The notes under the pieces: model-generated
What the model was told of the DNA's origin: nothing
Databases searched by the model: none
The model's input: the letters and a program-made list of their open reading frames with translations, nothing else
Program-made: the position numbers and the translations under genes
Part shown: piece after piece, positions 1 through 7,591 of the stretch
Layout: every line of letters begins with the position of its first letter
Numbering within the stretch: the first letter of the stretch is position 1
Origin: Planctomycetota bacterium
Lineage (GTDB): Bacteria; Planctomycetota; UBA1135; GCA-002686595
Direction of reading: 5' to 3'
Assembly (NCBI GenBank): GCA_020847695.1
Contig: JADLBP010000077.1
Location: forward strand, 1-33,273
Length of the DNA: 33,273 bases

Positions 1-123
1 AGCATGACGACCGTGGTCGGCCAGTTCGGCTACGACTGCTGCAACAACCCGGTCGCGTGGGGCAAGAAGACCGCGTTCAAGGTCTGCGGCGGTTGCTTCC
101 CCTGCGTCCCGCCGCCGCCGTAA
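1..123 (+). CDS. 3' end of an unidentified protein (partial)
   Basis: Frame 1 is open from the first base to a TAA at 121-123, giving the last 40 residues of a protein that starts outside the window. The tail has an unusual composition: a CC pair, then a C-x-x-C-x-x-C cluster (VCGGCFPC), and four prolines before the stop. Codons show the same G/C-ending preference as the recognised genes. A strong hairpin begins 22 bases after the stop, as expected for the end of a transcription unit. No family can be assigned from so little sequence. The cysteine cluster could be structural (disulfides in a secreted protein) or metal-binding. Confidence 0.6.
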   Translation, partial: SMTTVVGQFGYDCCNNPVAWGKKTAFKVCGGCFPCVPPPP

Positions 124-145
124 GCGTTACGCGTCGCGAGTTCCC

Positions 146-178
146 GGAGGGCGGCCGAGCGCCGCCCTCCTTGGTTGC
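146..178 (+). terminator. Terminator hairpin after the first partial gene
   Basis: A perfect 10-bp stem (GGAGGGCGGC at 146-155, GCCGCCCTCC at 161-170) closes a five-base CGAGC loop. It is followed by TTGGTTG, a weak T-containing tail. It starts 22 bases after the TAA at 121-123, the usual place for a Rho-independent terminator. A second, weaker hairpin (stem 203-208 / 214-219, loop CTCGA) follows closely. Confidence 0.7.
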
Positions 179-194
179 CACCCTCCTTGGTTGC
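165..194 (+). repeat. Two-copy direct repeat at the terminator tail
   Basis: CCCTCCTTGGTTGC occurs at 165-178 and again at 181-194, exact over 14 bases with a 16-base period. The first copy includes the last six bases of the terminator stem, so the 3' arm and tail of the hairpin have been duplicated. Replication slippage is the simplest explanation. Confidence 0.7.
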
Positions 195-516
195 GATACG
201 GGGAGCGGCTCGACCGCTCTCCGGTCGTTTCGAGTCGTCGGCTTCGAGCCGGGCACTGCGCTCCGAGCGCTCCGTACCGCCGCCGCCCCGTCCGCGCTCG
301 ACTGCCTTCGACCTCGACTCCGAGCGAACGCGTGATCGCACTCCACGCGGGCCCACGACTGCGACGGCCGGCCTCGCGAGCGGATTCACTCGAATCACGA
401 ACCGCGCGCGCGGGCTGCTGCGACCCTTGGAGTCCGCTCCGCCGAGCGCCCTCTCGAACCGGTCCGCACGACCGGTCGCGTCCCGTCCCCCCCCCCCAGA
501 GTCCAGGAGCCCGGCC

Positions 517-3500
517 ATGCTCGTCGTTCGCACGCTCTCCACCCTCGTCGTCGGATCCATGCTCGCGGCGCTCGCCTCCGCCGAGGTGCGCGTCGTCCGC
601 GCGGGCTCGCCCTATCCGACCGACTTCGAGACGGTCCAGGCGGCGATCAACGCGTCTTCGGACGGCGACACGGTGCTGATCGAGGACGGGACGTACTCGG
701 GGTTCTCCGTGCTCGGCAAGGCGCTCAGCATCGTGGTCGCTCCGGGCTCGAACGTCTCGATCTATGGGTCGGTCAGCGTCGAGCTCACGCCCGCCGGCCG
801 GGCCAACGTGCTGGTCGGCCTGAACGTCACCGGCGACTTGGTCAACGGCTTCGGCCTGCGCGCGCGCGCGAACGCCGGCTTCGTGCGGCTGCAGAACTGC
901 ACGTTCAAGGGCCTCGACGGCATCGCCCAAACCACCGCGTTCGGCGACGGAGACGGAGCGGAAGCCGCGATCGTCGAATCGAGCGCCGGGGTGAGCTTCA
1001 CTCGCTGCATGTTCACCGGAGGACAGCCGCCATACTCGAACGACTGTTGCGACTGGGGCTACACCGGCGGTCACGGCCTCTGGGCGAAGACGACGCCGGT
1101 CGCGCTCTACGACTGCACGTTGGTCGGCGGTCGCGGCGGCACCGGCGGTTGGGGCGGCTTCGGAGGCAATGCGCTGACGTTGGCGAGCTACGGAGCGTTC
1201 GCCTCGAACACGACCTTCGTCGGCGGCAAGGGCGGCGACGGCGACGACTTCATCTGGGGCCCCGGCGGCGACGGCGGCAACGGCATCTCGGTCGCGAGCA
1301 GCGCGCAGGTGCGCCTGCTCGACACGACGCAGCAAGGCGGCCTCGGCGGCGCCTCGCTGTTCGTCGGCGACCCGGGCGCGCCGGGTGCACCGATCGTCGG
1401 CTCCGGCGTGATCGGCCAGCTCGCGGGACAGTCGCGCTCGCTCGCCGGGCCGAGCGCGGTCAGCGAGCAGGGCGCGATCACGCTGACGCTCGCCGGTCAG
1501 CCGGGCGATCGCGTGTTCCTGCCGAGCTCGATCCACCCGGGCTTCGTCTACAAGCCCGCGCTGCACGGGATCTCGTTGCTCGCGGGGCCGACGCCGATGA
1601 CCAAGCTGCCGCTCGCGATCGTGCCGAGCTCCGGCACGGTCACGTTCAGCATCGACGCCGACGATCTCCCCGCCGCCGAGTCGACGCGCGTCCGCCACTT
1701 GCAGGCGTACGTCCTCGCGTCGGGCGGCGGCTCGTTCCTGACGAGCCCGCTCGATCTGGTCGTCTTCGACTGCGGCATCTCCGGCGACTGCAACCAGAAC
1801 GGCGTGCCGGATCTCTGCGACCTCGCGAGCGGCACGAGCTCCGATTGCGACGCCAACGGCGTGCCCGACGAGTGCGACGTCGCCGCCGGCTTGCTGCCCG
1901 ACTGCAACCAGAACGGCATCGCCGACATCTGCGACATCGCCTCGGGCACCAGCACCGATTGCAACGGCGACGGCCGGCCCGACGAGTGCGACTACGACTG
2001 CAACCAGAACGGCGTGCCGGACGCGTGCGACGTTTCGAGCGGCACGAGCTCCGACTGCGACGCCAACGGCGTGCCCGACGAGTGCGACCTCGACTGCAAC
2101 GGGAACGGGATCCCCGATGCGTGCGACGTCGCGAGCGGCACCAGCCTCGACGCGAACGGCAACGGCGTGCCCGACGAGTGCCAGAGCGCGGGCGACGTCT
2201 ACTTCGTCTCGCCGACGGCGGCGCCGTACGGCGACGGCTCCTTCGCCGAACCGTTCGACACGATCTCGGAAGCGGTCGCGTACGCGATCGACGGCAACCA
2301 AGTGGTGCTGCTCGACGGCGTCTACACCGGGCCCGCCAACCGCGAGATCGACTTCGGCGGGCGCGAGCTGATCGTCCGCGGCTTCCACGGCGCCGCGAAC
2401 GCGATCATCGACTGCGAGGGCGCGGGGCGAGCCTTCCTCTTCGCCCACGGAGAGAGCTCCGCGTCCGGTCTGACCGGCCTGACGATCCGCAACGGCTCGG
2501 CGGCGAGCTCGCCGGCGGAGCCGAAGTTCGGCGGAGCCGTGCTCGTGCGCGGCGCGAGCCCGACGTTCGTCAACTGCCGCTTCGAGAGTTGCGCGGCGGA
2601 GACCCACGGCGGCGCGGTCAGCATCTCGGGCAACGCGGATCCGAAGTTCGACCATTGCACGTGGATCGGCAACCAATGCTCGTTCGGAGGTGCGATCGCG
2701 TTGGGCACGGTGGCCTCGCAGTCGCCGGCGACGCTCGAGCTCGACGGCTGCACGCTGAAGCAGAACACCGGGTTCACCGGCGGAGCGATCTTCTTCGGCG
2801 GCGTCGACCTGCGAGTGCGCGACACGACGATCGAAGGCAACACCGGATCGGGGTACACCGTCCGCGCGAGCTTCGGCACGGTCAGCGTCGAGCGCTCGAG
2901 CATCGTCGGAAACGCCGGGACCGGGCTCTGGGTGATCACTCCGGGCGCGGTCACGCTCGCGGGCTCACGATTCCAAGGCAACCAGTTCGGCGCCGTGTTC
3001 GTGCAAGGCCTCGGAGGAACGACCACCGTCGACGTCGACCAGTGCCTGTTCGACGCGAACTTCGGAGGCTCGGTCGGCGCGCTGTGGGTGTCGCAGTGCC
3101 AGAGCGCGTCGATCAGGAACACGACCAGCGTCCACGGCCAGGGCAGCTTCGTCGGCGACTTCTATTTCGTCTCGACGCCGACGGCGACGCTCTCGAACTC
3201 GATCGTGTGGAACGACTTCGGCGCGGGCGGACCGCCGATCCGGCTCTACAACAGCACGTTGACGGTGTCGCACACCGACCTCCACGGCGGGCAGTTCGTG
3301 ATCGGCGTCGACCCGTCGAGCACGTTGAACTGGGGCGCGGGCAACCTGAACGCCGATCCGCTGTTCGTCTCCGAGTACGGCCCCGACGGCAACCCGGCGA
3401 CGTGGAACGACAACGTGCTGACGCTCGGCGCCGGCTCGCCGTGCGTCGACGCGGGCGACAACGCGGCGCTCGCGAGCGACTTCGGCGACCTCGACGGCGA

Positions 3501-3633
3501 CGGCGACGTGCTCGAGCTCGTGCCGCTCGACCTCGCGCTCGAACCGCGGCGAGTCGACGACCCGCTGGCGCCCGACACCGGCTCCGGCACCGCGCCGTTG
3601 GTCGATCTCGGCGCGCTCGAGCGTCAGCCCTAG
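517..3633 (+). CDS. Secreted two-part right-handed beta-helix protein with calcium-loop repeats
   Basis: A 1038-residue exported protein. The ATG at 517 is chosen because it starts a clear signal peptide (residues 1-21, basic N-terminus, hydrophobic core, cleavage near ALASA-EV) and has CAGGAG at 504-509. Residues 24-300 resemble a beta-helix ([24 protein letters not shown]-like opening) with a glycine-rich GGxGG stretch at about 203-256. Residues 424-556 carry eight cysteine-flanked D-x-N-x-N/D-G-x-x-D loops, like thrombospondin type 3/dockerin calcium loops. A second beta-helix opens at about 560 (DVYFVSP...DTISEAV) and runs to about 1010. The end, [12 protein letters not shown], matches the C-terminal pattern seen in 'choice-of-anchor' beta-helix proteins. 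Such proteins are usually surface polysaccharide-binding proteins or lyases. No catalytic residues can be assigned, so the substrate is unknown. Its end overlaps the convergent methyltransferase by four bases. Confidence 0.9.
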   Translation: MLVVRTLSTLVVGSMLAALASAEVRVVRAGSPYPTDFETVQAAINASSDGDTVLIEDGTYSGFSVLGKALSIVVAPGSNVSIYGSVSVELTPAGRANVLVGLNVTGDLVNGFGLRARANAGFVRLQNCTFKGLDGIAQTTAFGDGDGAEAAIVESSAGVSFTRCMFTGGQPPYSNDCCDWGYTGGHGLWAKTTPVALYDCTLVGGRGGTGGWGGFGGNALTLASYGAFASNTTFVGGKGGDGDDFIWGPGGDGGNGISVASSAQVRLLDTTQQGGLGGASLFVGDPGAPGAPIVGSGVIGQLAGQSRSLAGPSAVSEQGAITLTLAGQPGDRVFLPSSIHPGFVYKPALHGISLLAGPTPMTKLPLAIVPSSGTVTFSIDADDLPAAESTRVRHLQAYVLASGGGSFLTSPLDLVVFDCGISGDCNQNGVPDLCDLASGTSSDCDANGVPDECDVAAGLLPDCNQNGIADICDIASGTSTDCNGDGRPDECDYDCNQNGVPDACDVSSGTSSDCDANGVPDECDLDCNGNGIPDACDVASGTSLDANGNGVPDECQSAGDVYFVSPTAAPYGDGSFAEPFDTISEAVAYAIDGNQVVLLDGVYTGPANREIDFGGRELIVRGFHGAANAIIDCEGAGRAFLFAHGESSASGLTGLTIRNGSAASSPAEPKFGGAVLVRGASPTFVNCRFESCAAETHGGAVSISGNADPKFDHCTWIGNQCSFGGAIALGTVASQSPATLELDGCTLKQNTGFTGGAIFFGGVDLRVRDTTIEGNTGSGYTVRASFGTVSVERSSIVGNAGTGLWVITPGAVTLAGSRFQGNQFGAVFVQGLGGTTTVDVDQCLFDANFGGSVGALWVSQCQSASIRNTTSVHGQGSFVGDFYFVSTPTATLSNSIVWNDFGAGGPPIRLYNSTLTVSHTDLHGGQFVIGVDPSSTLNWGAGNLNADPLFVSEYGPDGNPATWNDNVLTLGAGSPCVDAGDNAALASDFGDLDGDGDVLELVPLDLALEPRRVDDPLAPDTGSGTAPLVDLGALERQP
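1786..2181 (+). repeat. Eight in-frame calcium-loop repeats
   Basis: An in-frame tandem array encodes units of the type [19 protein letters not shown]. Long units of 19 residues (57 bases) are interspersed with shorter 12-13-residue units that lack the spacer. Asp, Asn and Gly spacing fits a calcium-binding loop, and two cysteines per unit could form disulfides. Several copies are close to identical at DNA level, which suggests recent expansion or gene conversion. Confidence 0.85.
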
Positions 3634-4394
3634 ACGCGCACCGCGCGCGTCGCGAGGTAGAGCGGCAGGAACTTCGAGAGCGCGTCGGACTTCGCGTCCT
3701 CGAAGAGATGCGTCAACGCGAGGCCGGCTTCGAGCTGGCCTCCCAGCAGTTCCTCGAGCGAGTGACTGAACACGAACGGCTCGTCCGCGGCGACCAACGC
3801 GGCGCGCTCGGCGTCGTCGAGGCGCGTCGCGTCGGAGTAGGGCAACGGATGACGGACGACCAGCTCGCCCCGCTCGGCCGCTGACTCGTCGAAGACGTAG
3901 TACGCAGGGTTGACGAAGCCCGCGAGCAACACGCCGCCCGGCGCGAGCACGCGCGCGACCTCGCGCCACACCGGCAGCACGTCCGGCACGAACGCGTTCG
4001 AGCACGGATGCACGACGAGGTCGAACGAGCGCGCGGCGAACGCCGAGAGCTCGCGCATGTCGCCCTCGACGGTCGCGAGCTCGAGACCGTCGCGCTCCGC
4101 GACGAGCCGGTCCTGCGCGAGCTGTGCTGGCGAGTTGTCGAAGACGGTGACGCGCGCGCCGGCGGCGGCGAGGATCGGGCCTTGTTGTCCCCCACCGCTC
4201 GCGAGGCACAACGTGCGCGCGCCGTCGAGCTTCGGAAACCACGCGCGCGGCACCGGCTTGGTCGGCGTGAGCACGATCGACCATTCGCCACGCCGCGCGC
4301 GCTCGATCACCTCGGTCCCGACCGGCACCGTCCACCGGTTGCCGCGCGCGACCTGCCGATCCCACGCGTCGCGGTTGTAGTCGCGGATGTCCAT
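3630..4394 (-). CDS. Class I SAM-dependent methyltransferase
   Basis: A 254-residue cytoplasmic enzyme expected to transfer a methyl group from S-adenosylmethionine. The Rossmann-fold landmarks are in order: motif I at about 61-71 ([11 protein letters not shown]), the acidic residue ending strand 2 (D86 in TVFDNS), E110/D112 after VEGDMREL, and motif IV near 124-133 ([10 protein letters not shown]). A typical '[12 protein letters not shown]' post-motif strand follows at 149-160. Length fits the Methyltransf_11/25-type family. Nothing identifies the substrate. The gene is convergent with the beta-helix gene (overlap 3630-3633) and separated from the upstream lipoprotein gene by 113 bases, so it probably has its own promoter. 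The ATG at 4394 has no obvious Shine-Dalgarno. Confidence 0.88.
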   Translation of the reverse strand: MDIRDYNRDAWDRQVARGNRWTVPVGTEVIERARRGEWSIVLTPTKPVPRAWFPKLDGARTLCLASGGGQQGPILAAAGARVTVFDNSPAQLAQDRLVAERDGLELATVEGDMRELSAFAARSFDLVVHPCSNAFVPDVLPVWREVARVLAPGGVLLAGFVNPAYYVFDESAAERGELVVRHPLPYSDATRLDDAERAALVAADEPFVFSHSLEELLGGQLEAGLALTHLFEDAKSDALSKFLPLYLATRAVRV

Positions 4395-4414
4395 CGGCGT
4401 CGAACTCTACGCCG

Positions 4415-4436
4415 AAACACGCTTTACGTGGTGTTT
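4415..4436. promoter_or_regulatory. Dyad upstream of the methyltransferase
   Basis: AAACAC (4415-4420) and GTGTTT (4431-4436) form an inverted repeat with a 10-base spacer, 21 bases from the methyltransferase start. The arms are A/T-containing in a GC-rich setting, which resembles a dimeric repressor site. No good -35/-10 pair could be placed, so operator function is only a suggestion. Confidence 0.3.
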
Positions 4437-4507
4437 GACCGGCTAAGGACTCGACTTTCGTCTGAGCCACCGCCACCAACTTGCCATCATAGTGATGACG
4501 GAGCGGC

Positions 4508-5260
4508 TCACGGGCTCGCGGGCTGATTGCTCGGCTTAGCCGCGGGCGCCAAACCGCGCCAGAGGTCACCCCACGCGATCTGCGTCGCCACCTGTGCCGA
4601 ACGCTTGATTGGCGCGAGCGACAGATCGACACTCGCCTTCGATGCGAGGTCGGCTTGCGAAGCACCCGCTTCCGTCAACGCAGCGTGCTGCGACGTCTCT
4701 TTGTCGTAGCGGACTTCGCTCTCGGCATTCGATGACGCGCGCCGAACGCCGTCCTTTACCAATGTCAGGGTGACACCCGTGCGGAACAGCGCAGATTTCG
4801 AGTCACCTTGACCGGTGACCTTGTCGACGAGCGCGGACTCTCGGTCTTCTGCCGCGACGAGATCCAGCCTGGAGATGCCGCACCGGACGACTAGTGTCGC
4901 GCGCGCACGCGCCTGCTCGCGGTCGTCAAGTGAAACGAGACCGGGAACGCCGATGGCGAGGTTGTAGAGAGTCTCGGGCACCTCCGCACGAATCGCCTCC
5001 AGCATCAAGGGCACCTCTTCCTTCGGCAATCCAGCAGCGACCACCTGTCGCTCCAGCGATCTCTGGATGTCTTGCGCGATGTCGATGGGCTCGACGAACA
5101 CGATCTGACTCCCAGAGAAAGTCTGTTCGACGATTCCGGCGGGAACCGTCCCGGTGTGGTTCTTGACCACAGCGCCGGATTCGCCCTTTCGGAAACCGGT
5201 GCAACCGCAAAGACATGCGAACACGAATGCGAACAAGCACGAAAGCTGCAAGCGCTGCAT
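4508..5260 (-). CDS. Putative lipoprotein of unknown function
   Basis: A 250-residue protein with a lipoprotein signal: hydrophobic residues 4-17, then a lipobox LCGC ending at C20, which would be lipidated. The start at 5260 is supported by a GAGGAG-type ribosome site about 6 bases upstream. The mature part is mixed alpha/beta (residues 40-215), with no further membrane segment and no motif I recognise. The alternation 'ARATLVVRCGISRLDLVAAEDR' and 'FRTGVTLTLVKDGVRR' is reminiscent of DUF3313-type outer-membrane-associated lipoproteins, but that is only an impression. The gene and its flanks look visibly lower in GC than neighbouring genes, with more A/T-ending codons. That suggests recent acquisition or relaxed constraint. 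It is alone between the methyltransferase and UPRT genes. Confidence 0.75.
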   Translation of the reverse strand: MQRLQLSCLFAFVFACLCGCTGFRKGESGAVVKNHTGTVPAGIVEQTFSGSQIVFVEPIDIAQDIQRSLERQVVAAGLPKEEVPLMLEAIRAEVPETLYNLAIGVPGLVSLDDREQARARATLVVRCGISRLDLVAAEDRESALVDKVTGQGDSKSALFRTGVTLTLVKDGVRRASSNAESEVRYDKETSQHAALTEAGASQADLASKASVDLSLAPIKRSAQVATQIAWGDLWRGLAPAAKPSNQPASP

Positions 5261-5389
5261 GGACTCTCCTCGAAACTAGTGGGCAACGAAACGCCGCGTC
5301 GGTTCCACATGGCAAGTGAGGCACCCCGATCGCAACGCCGCGCGATGGTGCCGAGGACCGCTCAATGCGTCAACGCGCGGATCGCACCG

Positions 5390-5425
5390 CTCCCGAAGTC
5401 GGGAGTCGCGAGTCGGTGTCGCGAC
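5390..5425 (-). terminator. Double hairpin downstream of the UPRT-like gene
   Basis: Two adjacent perfect 7-bp stems lie just past the stop codon at 5439. One is 5405-5411 / 5419-5425 with a 7-base loop; the other is 5390-5396 / 5399-5405 with only two bases between arms. They share base 5405, so they would compete or form in turn. There is no T-run, so this is a candidate factor-dependent or attenuating terminator. Confidence 0.45.
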
Positions 5426-5438
5426 CCGATGATGCGAC

Positions 5439-6239
5439 TCAGCACCAGGAGTTGTTGAGCACCTCGCCCATGCCGCCGGCGCCCGGGACGATGTAGCCCT
5501 TCTCGTTGAGGCCGCGTTCGCGGTCCCAATGCGTCCCGGGCGGCGTCGCGAGCACGTCGGGCGGCGACAGCCCGCGGTCGAGGCGCGCGGTGTAGACGAC
5601 GGCGCGCTCGAGCGAGCTCGTCACCTTCGCCAAGTACTCCGGCGTCGCCATCATCGGCATCGCGATGATCCGCGCGGGCTCGCCGTGATGCTCGCGGTAG
5701 TGATCGACCGCGCGCAGCGTCGTCGAACCGGTCGCGCCCATCGGATCGGGCAACAGCAGCACCGCGCCCTCGACCGAGCCGCCGATCTTCGAGCCCGAGA
5801 GATCGACGCCGACGACGTGGCCGTCCGCGTCGGACACGCGCGCCATGTTCAGGTGGTCGAGACGCACGTTCTCGGGCGGGAGCACGCTGGTCAACACCTC
5901 GAAGCACGTCTGCGACGGCACGATCCCCGCGCGGATCACGTCGACGACGACGACGCGCGTCGCGGGATCGAACACCTCGCCGCGCCACACGCCTTCCTTC
6001 GGATGGAGCTCCTGCATCCGCGTCGGCACCTCCGCCGCGACGCGCGGGAACTCGCGGCCGGCGACGGCGACGAGCAGCGCTTGGTAGATCGACCGCAGGA
6101 TCGCGGTCATCTCGGGGTGCCGGACGTGCGGGCTCGACAGCCGCGCGAGCGCCGAGAGCAAGTACAGGTTGTCGAGCACGTGCACGCGCGGCCCGTAGCG
6201 ATGCTCCAGCTCCCAGCGCTGGCCGTCGCCCGAACTCAC
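5439..6239 (-). CDS. upp: Uracil phosphoribosyltransferase-like protein
   Basis: Predicted to make UMP from uracil and PRPP, or a related reaction. The 266-residue protein has the UPRT signatures in order: VVDVIRAGIVPS (98-109, the conserved 'LRAG' loop), the PRPP loop DPMGATGSTT (165-174, canonical DPMLATG), and a C-terminal uracil-site segment YIVPGAGGMGE (249-259, canonical YIVPGLGDAGDR). It is about 55-60 residues longer than usual UPRTs. The start is GTG at 6239, chosen because it overlaps the aminotransferase stop as GTGA (6236-6239). This is typical translational coupling, and no better start lies downstream. The altered uracil loop (GGMGE for GDAGDR) leaves base specificity uncertain. 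A double hairpin follows the gene. Confidence 0.82.
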   Translation of the reverse strand: MSSGDGQRWELEHRYGPRVHVLDNLYLLSALARLSSPHVRHPEMTAILRSIYQALLVAVAGREFPRVAAEVPTRMQELHPKEGVWRGEVFDPATRVVVVDVIRAGIVPSQTCFEVLTSVLPPENVRLDHLNMARVSDADGHVVGVDLSGSKIGGSVEGAVLLLPDPMGATGSTTLRAVDHYREHHGEPARIIAMPMMATPEYLAKVTSSLERAVVYTARLDRGLSPPDVLATPPGTHWDRERGLNEKGYIVPGAGGMGEVLNNSWC

Positions 6240-7492
6240 GGGCGCGACTCCGCCGCGATCGCGCGAGCGAGCGACTCGACCAGCCTCGGCACGTCCGCCG
6301 CGGGCGTCGAGCACAGCGCCACGCGCACGCCGCCGGCCAGCGGCACGACGAACACGCCGTCGGTGCGCATGCGCTCGGCGACGCGCTCGCCGTCGCGGCA
6401 GAACACGGTGACGAAGAAGCCGCCTTCGTAGCGCGGGTACGCGAGCCCGGACTTCGCCGCCGCCGCGTTGAACGCTTGCACGCGCTGGAAGAGCAGGTTG
6501 CGCAGCACGTCGCGTTCGGCGTCGGCCGCGGCGCGCTGCACGGGATCGCCGAGCAGCTCGGCGACCGCGAGCTGGCCCGCGTGATTGCAGTTCGACCACG
6601 TGCCGCGGCACGAGAACGAAAGCGCGGCGAAGATCCGCTTGCGCTCGAGCTCGCTCGGATGCGTCGCGACGAGCGCACCGACGCGCGCGCCGTACTGCGT
6701 GAACGACTTCGAGACCGTGTACGCGACCAGGATCAGCGCGTCGCCCGCGAGACGCTCCGCGTGCTTCACCCACGCGTCGGCAGCGCCGGGCGCGAAGCGC
6801 GCGTACGCGAAGTCGATGCACAGCGCGACCGCGCCGCGCGTCGACGCGCTCTTGACGACGCGCTCGACGTCCTGCCATTCGCGCTCGTCGAGCGCGTACC
6901 CGGTCGGGTTGTGGCACGGCGTGTTCAGGATCACCAACGCACGTCCCTGGCGCGCGAGCTGGGTCTCCAACGCGCGCTCGAACGCCGCGGCGTCGAAGCG
7001 CCCGCGCGCGTCGAACATCGGGAACGTCTCGACGCGTCGGCGCGTGTGCTCGGCGAGCGTCTTGTACGGTCCCCAGTAGAAGTCGGTCGTCAGCAGCGCC
7101 TGACCGGGCTCGAGGAAGTTGACGATCGCGTGGTGCAGCGCGCCGGTGCCGCCGGGAGTCGCGACCGCGACCGATTGCTCGGCGAGCGCGCTCGAGCCGT
7201 AGAGGTCGCGGATGACGAGCTCGAGGAACCGCGGCACGCCGGCGATCGGCGCGTAGCCCGCGCCGCGCTTCTGCGGCACGCGCGCGAGCGCCGCGAAGAC
7301 GCTCGGCATCACCGCGAGCTCGCCCTGATCGTCCATCAGCGCGCCGAGGGTCGCGTTGACGACCTTCTCGCCGGCCGCGCGGCGCTTCGACGCCTCGGCG
7401 TTGAGCGCGAAGATCGGGTCGTCGGCGGGCCGTTCGACGCAATCGGGGATCAGGAACGAAGGTCGGACGGTCACGGGCGCTCGCACGTTCAT
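6236..7492 (-). CDS. AspC/TyrB-type class I aminotransferase
   Basis: A 418-residue PLP-dependent transaminase. It resembles the aspartate/aromatic subfamily throughout: NATLGALMDDQG (46-57), PGGTGAL phosphate-binding loop (113-119), TPCHNPTGY (191-199, compare CCHNPTG), IDFAYARF (226-233), catalytic lysine K262 in SKSFTQYGAR with R270, and a C-terminal substrate-carboxylate arginine in GGVRVAL. Length is close to the usual 400. It probably interconverts aspartate or an aromatic amino acid with its keto acid. The exact substrate cannot be read from the sequence. Its stop codon overlaps the GTG of the UPRT-like gene, so the two are translated together. The kinase gene ends 99 bases upstream, so it may be read through from the sigma/kinase operon or have its own promoter. 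Confidence 0.92.
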   Translation of the reverse strand: MNVRAPVTVRPSFLIPDCVERPADDPIFALNAEASKRRAAGEKVVNATLGALMDDQGELAVMPSVFAALARVPQKRGAGYAPIAGVPRFLELVIRDLYGSSALAEQSVAVATPGGTGALHHAIVNFLEPGQALLTTDFYWGPYKTLAEHTRRRVETFPMFDARGRFDAAAFERALETQLARQGRALVILNTPCHNPTGYALDEREWQDVERVVKSASTRGAVALCIDFAYARFAPGAADAWVKHAERLAGDALILVAYTVSKSFTQYGARVGALVATHPSELERKRIFAALSFSCRGTWSNCNHAGQLAVAELLGDPVQRAAADAERDVLRNLLFQRVQAFNAAAAKSGLAYPRYEGGFFVTVFCRDGERVAERMRTDGVFVVPLAGGVRVALCSTPAADVPRLVESLARAIAAESRP

Positions 7493-7591
7493 GCGTGGAT
7501 TCTCGCGGCGGGTCGAGGGCGCGGCAGTCTAGCAGCCCCCGCCCGTTCCGCGCCGCTCGACGGAGCGCGTACGGACGCTTTCGAACGCGGC

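Larger units (their letters stand above)
124..516. other. Intergenic region upstream of the beta-helix gene, with a C11 tract
   Basis: These 393 bases hold the terminator and direct repeat, a weak second hairpin (203-219), and no recognisable promoter. The reading frame of the downstream gene stays open back to position 175. That extension is arginine/serine/proline-rich and sits ahead of a clear signal peptide, so it is read as non-coding. A run of 11 cytosines (487-497) lies 19 bases before the ATG at 517, just upstream of the likely ribosome site CAGGAG (504-509). Confidence 0.6.

Noticed and set aside
175-516. Upstream extension of the beta-helix frame
   Set aside because: It precedes a clear signal peptide with a ribosome site, includes the C11 tract, and has a composition unlike a protein domain.
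1785-2183. Regular repeats considered as a CRISPR array
   Set aside because: Units are in-frame, degenerate and protein-coding (calcium loops), without unique spacers.
127-2676. 849-residue minus-strand frame opposite the beta-helix gene
   Set aside because: Arg/Ala/Val-rich shadow of the real coding strand; it has no domain or signal and crosses the terminator and intergenic region.
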